Source: Anaerolineales bacterium (GTDB lineage: Bacteria; Chloroflexota; Anaerolineae; 4572-78; J111). Taken from it: a DNA stretch of 7,617 nt. Shown piece by piece: positions 1-4,918 of this stretch; within the stretch, counting starts at the first letter, position 1, and the number at the start of each line of letters is the position of its first letter. The translations under genes and the position numbers were made by a program. The stretch is from assembly GCA_020634935.1 (NCBI GenBank), contig JACKAT010000096.1, forward strand, positions 1 to 7,617, read 5' to 3'. Under the pieces are notes generated by a model. It saw nothing but the letters and a program-made list of their open reading frames with translations, had not been told where the DNA came from and ran no database searches.

Positions 1-21
1 CCTCGGTAGGTTCATTTATAA

Positions 22-66
22 GGTTGGAGTGGCGCCTTTCGATAAGCTCAAGGCGCCACTCCAACC
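22..66. repeat. 17-bp perfect GC-rich inverted repeat (hairpin)
   Basis: The arms at 22-38 (GGTTGGAGTGGCGCCTT) and 50-66 are perfect reverse complements, with an 11-base loop at 39-49. The hairpin lies 20 bp past the stop codon of the minus-strand membrane-protein gene, so it would form at the 3' end of that transcript. The bases that follow on the minus strand (CTTATAAATG) are AU-rich but contain no clear run of U, so a classical intrinsic terminator is only possible. It could also be a dispersed intergenic palindrome. The rest of the 86 bases before the first gene shows no coding signal. Confidence 0.75.
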
Positions 67-78
67 TGCGCTATATGG

Positions 79-100
79 TTAAGCGCTTATTGGCGCTTAA
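79..100. repeat. short hairpin over the stop codon of the membrane-protein gene
   Basis: TTAAGCGC at 79-86 and GCGCTTAA at 93-100 form an 8-bp perfect inverted repeat with a 6-base loop. The TAA stop of the membrane-protein gene (87-89) falls in the loop. With the larger hairpin at 22-66 it makes a double stem-loop at the 3' end of the transcript. Function is inferred only from position. Confidence 0.45.
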
Positions 101-521
101 AACCGGGATGATAGTAGGTCGCCGCCAGGGCCAGGATAGCGGCCAGGGCCAGAATACCGGGGGCCAGCAGCGGGCTGGCTCCGCCGAGCGCATCCAGAAA
201 TACCTGAGCCACGGTCGCATTAGGACGGATGTCCAATTCAAAAGCCAGGTTGTGTTCGATATGCTCATAGATGCCGAAGCAACTGCCCAGCGCCACCAAC
301 CCCATCACGACGCGCAGCCCCAGTAAGGTCGCTCGCTGCGGGGCGATAAGCGCGGCCCCGATGGCCAAAATGCCCAGACCGGCCAGCCCAAACGGGATCA
401 ACTGAACCGCACTTTCCATGTGACCGGTGAACCACAACTCAACGACTGTGCCGGCAAAGATAAAAATGGCTAACCCCAACAAAAACAGCCGGAGACGCTC
501 AAGAATGGTCTCCGCGCTCAT
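87..521 (-). CDS. four-helix integral membrane protein of unknown function
   Basis: The 144-residue product is mostly hydrophobic. Four likely membrane helices are visible, at about residues 10-30, 39-61, 65-84 and 116-136. A polar segment at about 85-115 contains the motif YEHIEHN (residues 85-91), and the tail is short and basic (HPGFKRQ). No catalytic motif or named family was recognised. The ATG overlaps the TGA stop of the lipoprotein gene as ATGA (518-521), and there is only a weak purine-rich stretch before it, so translation is probably coupled to that gene. Coupling suggests that the membrane protein and the helix-hairpin-helix lipoprotein act together at the cell envelope. Two hairpins lie at and after its stop. 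The gene call is secure; the function is unknown. Confidence 0.85.
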   Translation of the reverse strand: MSAETILERLRLFLLGLAIFIFAGTVVELWFTGHMESAVQLIPFGLAGLGILAIGAALIAPQRATLLGLRVVMGLVALGSCFGIYEHIEHNLAFELDIRPNATVAQVFLDALGGASPLLAPGILALAAILALAATYYHPGFKRQ

Positions 522-1165
522 TGGCCCACCAGATAGCCCTCGGCCGCTGCGGCTTCAGGCGCGGGCAGGTAGTCGGCCAGCTTGGCCAGAAAGGCCTCGT
601 TGGAGCCGAACGGCCGGGCCGCCATCAGCTCATTGGCGATGGTTTCATCGACGCCCGGTATCTGCTGGAGCGTGGCCGCGTCAGACTCATCGACATCGAT
701 CGGCACATATACGTACTGTTCGTACTCGGCTACTTGGGCTTCATCGACATATTTGCCGATTTCCCGGCGAAACTGCTGGATGCTGATATAGGGCCGATAT
801 TCCAAAAATTCACGCACCATGCGGTTGCTGAAGTTGGGAATTGCCGCCAGATAATCGTCGCCCGTGGCCTGATTGAGATTGAGTTTGGTATTGACCATCA
901 CTTCTGCAACCACTTCTGCCGTAGGCTCGTCCGCCATGACTTCCTCGGTGGGGACCGGTTCAGATGTGGGGTCTTCGATCACCATCTCTTCTGTCGCCGC
1001 CGGCGCTTCGACTGCGGCCTCTTCGGTCACAACTGCCTCTGCGGGAACCGGGGTAGCTGTTGGTTCCGATATCACGGTCAGGGTCGGGGTCGGGGCGGCC
1101 GACTGGCCGCCGCACGCGGCCAATGCGAATATGACCATCGCGATCACAAAAATTCTTTTTAACAT
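518..1165 (-). CDS. lipoprotein with two ComEA-like helix-hairpin-helix units
   Basis: The 215-residue product starts with a lipoprotein signal peptide: basic MLKR, a hydrophobic stretch, then the lipobox LAAC with Cys18 as the probable lipidated residue. Residues 19-90 are a low-complexity Pro/Thr/Glu/Val-rich linker, as is common in exported Chloroflexota proteins. Two helix-hairpin-helix repeats follow, at about 95-140 (starting LNLNQATGDDYLAAIPNF) and 155-200 (IDVDESDAATLQQIPGVDE). Both match the N-x-A-x-x-x-L-x-x-I-P pattern of ComEA-type DNA receptors. The hairpin glycines are degenerate: PNFS in the first unit and PGVD in the second, in place of PGIG. DNA binding is therefore uncertain and a protein-interaction role is possible. 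The ATG has a good Shine-Dalgarno AAGGAG at 1174-1179, 8 bases upstream. The stop overlaps the start of the membrane-protein gene. The protein is probably anchored outside the membrane. Location is well supported; function is not. Confidence 0.88.
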   Translation of the reverse strand: MLKRIFVIAMVIFALAACGGQSAAPTPTLTVISEPTATPVPAEAVVTEEAAVEAPAATEEMVIEDPTSEPVPTEEVMADEPTAEVVAEVMVNTKLNLNQATGDDYLAAIPNFSNRMVREFLEYRPYISIQQFRREIGKYVDEAQVAEYEQYVYVPIDVDESDAATLQQIPGVDETIANELMAARPFGSNEAFLAKLADYLPAPEAAAAEGYLVGQ

Positions 1166-1173
1166 GTATTCTT

Positions 1174-1179
1174 CTCCTT
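1174..1179 (-). promoter_or_regulatory. Shine-Dalgarno of the HhH lipoprotein gene
   Basis: AAGGAG on the minus strand lies 8 bases before the ATG at 1165. It is preceded by ACAACCAT, a leader sequence also found before the phosphatase gene. It confirms the chosen start, which also gives a correct signal peptide. Confidence 0.8.
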
Positions 1180-1196
1180 ATGGTTGTAAAACTTAG

Positions 1197-1233
1197 GACG
1201 TGGCCCGTAATATTACATTTTACGGGCTACGTC
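1197..1233. repeat. 14-bp inverted repeat upstream of the lipoprotein gene
   Basis: GACGTGGCCCGTAA (1197-1210) and TTACGGGCTACGTC (1220-1233) pair over 14 positions with a single mismatch, around a 9-base loop. The odd position (1202 with 1228) is a G-U wobble in plus-strand RNA but an A-C mismatch in minus-strand RNA. In the minus-strand transcript the hairpin sits just 5' of the lipoprotein Shine-Dalgarno and is followed by GTTTTAC. It could end transcription from the hydrolase gene, act as a leader hairpin, or bind a protein as DNA. The sequence does not decide between these. Confidence 0.6.
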
Positions 1234-1420
1234 TGACATCATGGGTCAATGTCATCGACCTATTTAACGACGACAACGTTAGTTTAATCACTAAATGTGC
1301 AGATTTCGCACAGAACTGCTGCAGAAAAACTATAACCTTCTTAATAACGTCTCTACCAGTTTTGTCGATGTTTATGAAAAGTTTTTTAGAAAAAGCTGAG
1401 AGAATGCTGAGGGTTTGGGG
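1234..1420. other. AT-richer spacer without recognisable gene
   Basis: This is the central part of the 346-bp gap between the hydrolase stop and the lipoprotein start. It is richer in A and T than the neighbouring genes. The small open frames on both strands lack Shine-Dalgarno sites and read into the flanking repeats, so I do not call them. A promoter for the lipoprotein pair is expected here. The best candidate on the minus strand is TCGACA, 16 bases, TATTAA within about 1339-1366, but it is too weak to call. Confidence 0.5.
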
Positions 1421-1519
1421 GATGGATGGATGGTTGGTTGGTTGGTTAGATGGGTGACGGGTTGGACTAATAGAAACCAACCCCCACCCATCAAACTATC
1501 AAACCATCCACCTAGCCAA
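1421..1519. repeat. GGTTGG-type imperfect palindromic intergenic repeat, copy 1
   Basis: On the plus strand the left arm is a run of GGAT and GGTT units (1421-1447) leading into an inner stem. GATGGGTG and GGGTTGG within 1449-1465 pair with CCAACCC and CACCCATC within 1477-1492, with a small bulge and an 11-base loop. The outer right arm (1493-1519) pairs only imperfectly with the GGAT/GGTT run. The element begins inside the end of the hydrolase gene, whose TAG stop (1512-1514) lies in it. Its sequence style matches the palindrome at 2599-2644 and the one-sided array at 4175-4247. Confidence 0.7.
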
Positions 1520-2570
1520 TCAACTGCGGATGAAACACCGCGTTGAACGCGGCGAGGTTTTCGATGTAGGGGACATGACCAGTAGCCGGGATGACGACCT
1601 CTCGATAAGAGCCGCCGGCGGCAGCATATTTCTCCAGTACAGCGCGGGTTTGGCCGATCATCGGCTGGGGTGGGTAAACGTCCGGGCCAGGCCAGTTGGG
1701 CAGCAAGCCAGCGGCGCCGACGGTGGCCGGATCGGAAACGGCATTGTCGGACACGGCCAGATCGTGGCTGCCGCGTATCCACAGAATATCGACCTTGGGG
1801 GTGACAGCATACAGCCGGTTGACATCATCAGCATATTTTGGTGAGAGGGCGTTGGCTGTACCCCATTGGCCCGGAGCTACAAACGGCCAGTTGGGTGACC
1901 GGGCAAAATCGCCCGGAAAGTCTCTGTCGCCCAGATGCATGGCCAGCATCGCTTCGATCAGCGCATCCTCGCGCTGGGGAATAAAAGGCGGCTTGACCAC
2001 CAACATCCGAAAGGCCGAGCGGGGTGAAAACATGGTGTCAGCGCTGCGGTCGCCGGCGGCCAACCGTTTGAGCAATTCCGGATTGGCCAGTCCCCCGCCT
2101 GATCCGGCAAAATCGGCGTAACAGGGCGTCGCATTGATGCCCTTGACGCCGCCAAACCCATACGGCGATCCCGGCGCGACCTGGGTCGCCGTCAGAAAGC
2201 GCTCAGGACAATCCATCAGCAGCCGCCAGGTAACCGAACCGCCTAGCGAATTACCGACAATGTGAGCCTGCTCGATGCCCAAGTGATCGAGCAAGGCCAC
2301 AGCATCATCGGCTAAATCGCCCATGCCTCGGGTAGCGTCGATCTTTTGGGCCAGATCGGCCTCGCCGAAGCCTCGCTGATCCGAGGCAATCCCTCGAAAG
2401 CCGGGGGGTAGGGTGACCATCACCTCTTCCCACCACGTCGCCGATGACAAATTACCATGCAGCAACAGCACCGGAATACCGTCTTCCGGGCCGGAGAATA
2501 AGACGCGGGTGGTGATTCGGTTGGTTTTTATGGACTTGGCGGTAATGCCAGGTAACGTTTGTATAGGCAT
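1512..2570 (-). CDS. alpha/beta-hydrolase fold enzyme
   Basis: The product is 352 residues if translation starts at the ATG at 2570. The order of parts fits a single alpha/beta-hydrolase fold. VLLLHGN near residue 34-40 carries the oxyanion HG pair. SDQRGFGEAD near 64-72 follows the usual strand-4 turn. The nucleophile elbow GNSLGG places the catalytic Ser at about 108. SHDLAVSD holds the likely acid Asp at about 270, and ATGHVPYIEN the His at about 332. A long insert between Ser and Asp (about residues 135-255) would be the lid. The substrate cannot be told; esterase, thioesterase, lactonase, dehalogenase-like and epoxide-hydrolase-like enzymes share this layout. It has no signal peptide, so it is probably cytoplasmic. 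It lies 61 bp after the acyl-CoA ligase gene and probably shares its transcript. An upstream in-frame ATG at 2582 would add four residues but lacks a ribosome site. The end of the gene lies in a repeat. Confidence 0.9.
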   Translation of the reverse strand: MPIQTLPGITAKSIKTNRITTRVLFSGPEDGIPVLLLHGNLSSATWWEEVMVTLPPGFRGIASDQRGFGEADLAQKIDATRGMGDLADDAVALLDHLGIEQAHIVGNSLGGSVTWRLLMDCPERFLTATQVAPGSPYGFGGVKGINATPCYADFAGSGGGLANPELLKRLAAGDRSADTMFSPRSAFRMLVVKPPFIPQREDALIEAMLAMHLGDRDFPGDFARSPNWPFVAPGQWGTANALSPKYADDVNRLYAVTPKVDILWIRGSHDLAVSDNAVSDPATVGAAGLLPNWPGPDVYPPQPMIGQTRAVLEKYAAAGGSYREVVIPATGHVPYIENLAAFNAVFHPQLIG

Positions 2571-2576
2571 TTTTAA

Positions 2577-2581
2577 CTCCA
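2577..2581 (-). promoter_or_regulatory. Shine-Dalgarno deciding the hydrolase start
   Basis: TGGAG on the minus strand is followed by TTAAAA and then ATG at 2570, a 6-base spacing. The alternative ATG at 2582 has only ACTAACCCCA before it, and its own G is part of the GGAG site. The start at 2570, giving protein MPIQTLPG..., is therefore preferred. Confidence 0.7.
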
Positions 2582-2598
2582 TTGGGGTTAGTTATTTG

Positions 2599-2644
2599 GT
2601 TTGTTGGGTAGTTGGTTAGCTATCCAACCAACTACCCAACAAAC
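2599..2644. repeat. 19-bp perfect palindromic intergenic repeat, copy 2
   Basis: GTTTGTTGGGTAGTTGGTT (2599-2617) and its exact reverse complement (2626-2644) form a 19-bp perfect stem with the 8-base loop AGCTATCC. On the minus strand the element begins within the last codons of the acyl-CoA ligase gene and contains its TAG stop (2632-2634). It fills most of the 61-bp gap before the hydrolase gene. There is no U run after the hairpin, so it more likely stabilises or processes the message, or is a dispersed element, than ends transcription outright. Confidence 0.85.
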
Positions 2645-4164
2645 TTTTTCTTCAACTCTGTTTTCATCACCTTGCCATACGGCGAGTAAGGCAGCGAGTC
2701 GGTAAAGATGAATTCTTTGGGAATTTTGTAGCGGGCCAGATGCTGACCGCAGAAAGTTTGTAGTTCTTCCGGGGTGGTCGATTGGCCGGGCTGGAGCACG
2801 ACTACCATAACCCCGATCTCCCCCCATTGCGGGTGGGGCTTGCCGATCAGGGCGGCTTCGGTCACGGCGGGATGTTCGCGGCAAACGGCCTCGACCTCGG
2901 CGGCATAGACGTTCTCGCCGCCGCTGATGATCATATCTTTGAAGCGGCCGGCGATGTAGAAATAGCCGTCTTCGTCCATGCGGGCCATATCGCCGGTGTG
3001 GAACCAGCCGTTCTCAATCGCGGCGGCGGTGGCTTCGGGGTTGCGCCAATAGCCGGTGCAGACGTGCGGCCCGGCGATGAGCAGTTCACCGACCTCGCCC
3101 ACTGGCACATCGTGCCCATCAGTATCGGCTAAACGCATGCGGCTGTGAAAGATCGGCTTGCCGACCGAGCCCAGTTTCGTCACCGAATCTTCGTCGGTCA
3201 TCGAGAAACAGTTCGCGCCGACTTCGGTCAGGCCATAGCCCTGCCGGAAAACACCCCCCTTAGCCGCTACCCAACTTTCCACCAGCGACTCCGGCAGCGG
3301 CGCGCCGCCGCTGATGAAGAAGCGCACACTCTCAAACGTGGCATCTTTAAACGCCGCCGTATTCATCCACATTTGAAAGATGGTCGGTACACCGAGGATG
3401 ACCGTACACCGCTCATCCTCGATAATCCGCACGGTTTCCTCCAGTTCGAATGTCCGCGTTACAATAACGCGCCCCCCCCCATAGAGCAGCGGCGTCAAAA
3501 AGGCAAACAACCCTCCGGCATGAAACAGCGGAGTAAAAACCGGCGAGACATCGTATTCGGTCAGTCCCCAACTGGCGATGGTGTTGATGCAGTTGTAAAC
3601 GACCTGCCGGTGGGGAATCATGGCCCCTTTGGGGCGGCCGGTGGTGCCGGAGGTGTAGAGGATGGCCCAGGTATCGTCATCATCCAGCGGCGGCGACGGC
3701 GGTTCGGCCTCCGGCGCTTGAGCCACACTCGCTTCATACGACATCGCGCCGTCAATCTGCGCGCCCTCTAAAGTGACGTAGTGATCGATGTGGACATCGG
3801 GTCGAAACTCCGCTACCACATCGGCAAATTCCGGGCCGACAATGAGGACGGCCGGCTCGCAGTCGTTGATAATGTAGCGCAGTTCGTTCGCGGCCAGCCG
3901 CCAGTTGAGCGGCGCGAAAATCGCGCCTAACTTGGCTAATCCGTAAAAACAGTCGATGTAGGCCATACTGTTGTGAGCCAGCATCGACACCCGGTCGCCT
4001 TTACGAACACCTAACTCGTCGTGGAGCCAATTAGCCAGCCGATTGGCGCGCGCGTTGAGTTGGGCGTAAGTATATCGCTGTGGTACACCGTCGCTGATGA
4101 AGACTAATGCTTCGCGGTCGGGCGTTAGATAGGCCCGTTTGCTCAATAGATTTACCGTTTGCAT
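2632..4164 (-). CDS. AMP-forming acyl-CoA ligase (long-chain fatty-acid-CoA ligase-like)
   Basis: The 510-residue product has the full set of motifs of the adenylate-forming (ANL) superfamily. These are the phosphate loop ILYTSGTTGRPKG (168-180), the YGLTE motif (310-314), the TGD ATP-ribose contact (390-392), the hinge and A8 region GRFKDMIISGGENV (406-419), and the C-terminal catalytic lysine in SPYGKVMKTEL (Lys498). The length matches fatty-acid and aryl-acid CoA ligases. Such enzymes activate a carboxylic acid with ATP to an acyl-adenylate and transfer it to coenzyme A in the cytoplasm. The exact acid cannot be read from sequence; a MenE-like or other specificity is less likely but not excluded. 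The start has GGAGG 4 bases upstream (4169-4173). A run of nine G at codons 229-231 is a possible slippage site. The last residues (FVG) and the stop lie in a palindromic repeat. The hydrolase gene follows after 61 bp. Confidence 0.95.
   Translation of the reverse strand: MQTVNLLSKRAYLTPDREALVFISDGVPQRYTYAQLNARANRLANWLHDELGVRKGDRVSMLAHNSMAYIDCFYGLAKLGAIFAPLNWRLAANELRYIINDCEPAVLIVGPEFADVVAEFRPDVHIDHYVTLEGAQIDGAMSYEASVAQAPEAEPPSPPLDDDDTWAILYTSGTTGRPKGAMIPHRQVVYNCINTIASWGLTEYDVSPVFTPLFHAGGLFAFLTPLLYGGGRVIVTRTFELEETVRIIEDERCTVILGVPTIFQMWMNTAAFKDATFESVRFFISGGAPLPESLVESWVAAKGGVFRQGYGLTEVGANCFSMTDEDSVTKLGSVGKPIFHSRMRLADTDGHDVPVGEVGELLIAGPHVCTGYWRNPEATAAAIENGWFHTGDMARMDEDGYFYIAGRFKDMIISGGENVYAAEVEAVCREHPAVTEAALIGKPHPQWGEIGVMVVVLQPGQSTTPEELQTFCGQHLARYKIPKEFIFTDSLPYSPYGKVMKTELKKKFVG
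3472..3480 (-). repeat. G9 homopolymer inside the acyl-CoA ligase gene
   Basis: Nine consecutive C on the plus strand are read as GGG GGG GGG in the ligase gene, in the stretch YGGGRV. This is the longest G/C homopolymer in the window. Loss or gain of one base would shift the frame in mid-gene. It could be a slippage site or an assembly-sensitive position. Confidence 0.6.
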
Positions 4165-4174
4165 GGTTCCTCCG

Positions 4175-4312
4175 TTGGATGGTTTATTTGATGGATAGTT
4201 GGTTAGGTGAGTAGGTGGTTGGTTGGGAAGATGGTTAGTTGATTAGGGCTTCGCTTTCGTCTCAGCCTTACAAATGGGAATGAACGTTAAGTTGGTCGAT
4301 GAGTTGGTGGTT
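4175..4312. repeat. one-sided GGTTGG/GGATGG repeat array, copy 3
   Basis: From 4175 to 4247 the plus strand is made of degenerate GGTT, GGAT and GTTAG units (for example GGTGGTTGGTTGGG). A weaker block lies at 4290-4312 (GTTGGTCGATGAGTTGGTGG). Unlike the elements at 1421-1519 and 2599-2644, no matching CCAACC arm is present here, so it is half of the usual palindrome. It lies just upstream of the ligase ribosome site and would be C-rich in the ligase mRNA leader. The bases from 4313 to 4418 hold a possible promoter but no gene. Confidence 0.6.
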
Positions 4313-4343
4313 GAATAATCAGAATGGTTCGTATATTACCAGA

Positions 4344-4349
4344 ATTATA
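4344..4349 (-). promoter_or_regulatory. possible -10 element for the ligase-hydrolase unit
   Basis: The minus strand reads TTCTATAATTC here, a perfect TATAAT hexamer. The matching -35 position is poor (near TCGTCC at 17 bases). A second candidate, TGGTAATAT, an extended -10 form, lies at 4333-4341. Either would give the ligase gene a leader of roughly 160-175 bases containing the one-sided repeat. The call rests on the -10 alone. Confidence 0.3.
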
Positions 4350-4418
4350 GAAAATGGGCATCTGGGGGACGATGAAATTTGTAACCCGGCTAACGGATAC
4401 AGCGAGAAGGGGAGAGAA

Positions 4419-4880
4419 TCATAAAACTCCGATATTCCGAAGGGGACAGGACATCAGATGAAAGTACTCTCTCGCTTCAAAACCCAGAGCAGTGTAAAGC
4501 TTTTTAGCTCGCCCGTTGGTTCTGGCAACTTCCAGATGGAGGGCAATGATACCGCGATGAGTCGCTTCAGCCTTAATCGTGGCCAAAACTTCCCGGCCAA
4601 GGCCTTGACCGCGCGCCGCCGCCTCAATAAAAAATTCATCGACAAACGCATCCCGCCCACCGAACTCGATACTGTAGCCGAAACACAGCGCAATATAGCC
4701 GACCACCTGCTCAGAGGATAGGATTAGCCAGATTTGCCCCAACGTATTTTGACCGAGCAGCGGCGAGAAAGCCTTGATCCGGTCTGCATCAGACATCTCG
4801 ATCTGTTCGAATTCGTGGTACTGGCGCACCAGCGGCAGCAACACATCAACATCGGTGACTTCGGCAATTCTCAATTCCAT
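4419..4880 (-). CDS. GNAT-family N-acetyltransferase, small single-domain
   Basis: The 153-residue product has the usual length and order of a single GNAT domain. It begins with a beta strand (MELRIAEVTD) and an alpha region (DVLLPLVRQYHEFE). Strand 4 is VDEFFIEAAA (80-89), followed by the acetyl-CoA pyrophosphate loop RGQGLG (90-95). Motif B follows: ALHLEVARTNGRAKKLYTALGF (113-134), with the Tyr of KKLY in the usual acid position. It should transfer an acetyl group from acetyl-CoA to an amine in the cytoplasm; the acceptor is unknown. It starts 38 bp after the kinase-like gene, with AAGGA at 4889-4893 and 8-base spacing, so it is probably the last gene of the phosphatase/DUF3090/kinase unit. 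A functional link is possible, but GNAT genes often sit next to unrelated genes. No clear terminator was seen after the stop. Confidence 0.92.
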   Translation of the reverse strand: MELRIAEVTDVDVLLPLVRQYHEFEQIEMSDADRIKAFSPLLGQNTLGQIWLILSSEQVVGYIALCFGYSIEFGGRDAFVDEFFIEAAARGQGLGREVLATIKAEATHRGIIALHLEVARTNGRAKKLYTALGFEAREYFHLMSCPLRNIGVL

Positions 4881-4918
4881 GCAGGATATCCTTATGAAAT
4901 ATTATCCGGAATTTACCG

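Noticed and set aside
1081..1098. Possible G-quadruplex (GGGTCGGGGTCGGGGCGG) on the plus strand in the lipoprotein gene
   Set aside because: Only three runs of three or more G are present, and the pattern is explained by codons for the Pro/Thr linker APTPTLT.
521..1162. Plus-strand open frame of 213 codons opposite the lipoprotein gene
   Set aside because: It is the antisense of the lipoprotein gene, has no Shine-Dalgarno, and gives a Gly/Arg/His/Phe/Cys-rich low-complexity protein typical of a shadow frame.
1200..1457. Plus-strand open frame of 85 codons in the same spacer
   Set aside because: It has no ribosome site, ends in repeat-coded WLVGWLDG, and overlaps the hairpin; it looks like chance.
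1220..1480. Minus-strand open frame of 86 codons in the 346-bp spacer
   Set aside because: Its start lies in the GGTTGG-type repeat (giving HPSNQPTNHPS), no Shine-Dalgarno is present, and its end runs through the hairpin at 1197-1233.
1421..1519. CRISPR-like array suggested by repeated GGTTGG units
   Set aside because: Units are four to six bases without spacers of constant length, and no cas gene is present; it is a simple and palindromic repeat.
2571..2582. Four-residue N-terminal extension of the hydrolase starting at ATG 2582
   Set aside because: No Shine-Dalgarno stands before it, whereas the ATG at 2570 has TGGAG at a good distance.
3145..3771. Plus-strand open frame of 208 codons inside the acyl-CoA ligase gene
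   Set aside because: The ligase on the minus strand has every family motif; this frame is Arg/Gly/Pro-rich with no recognisable domain.
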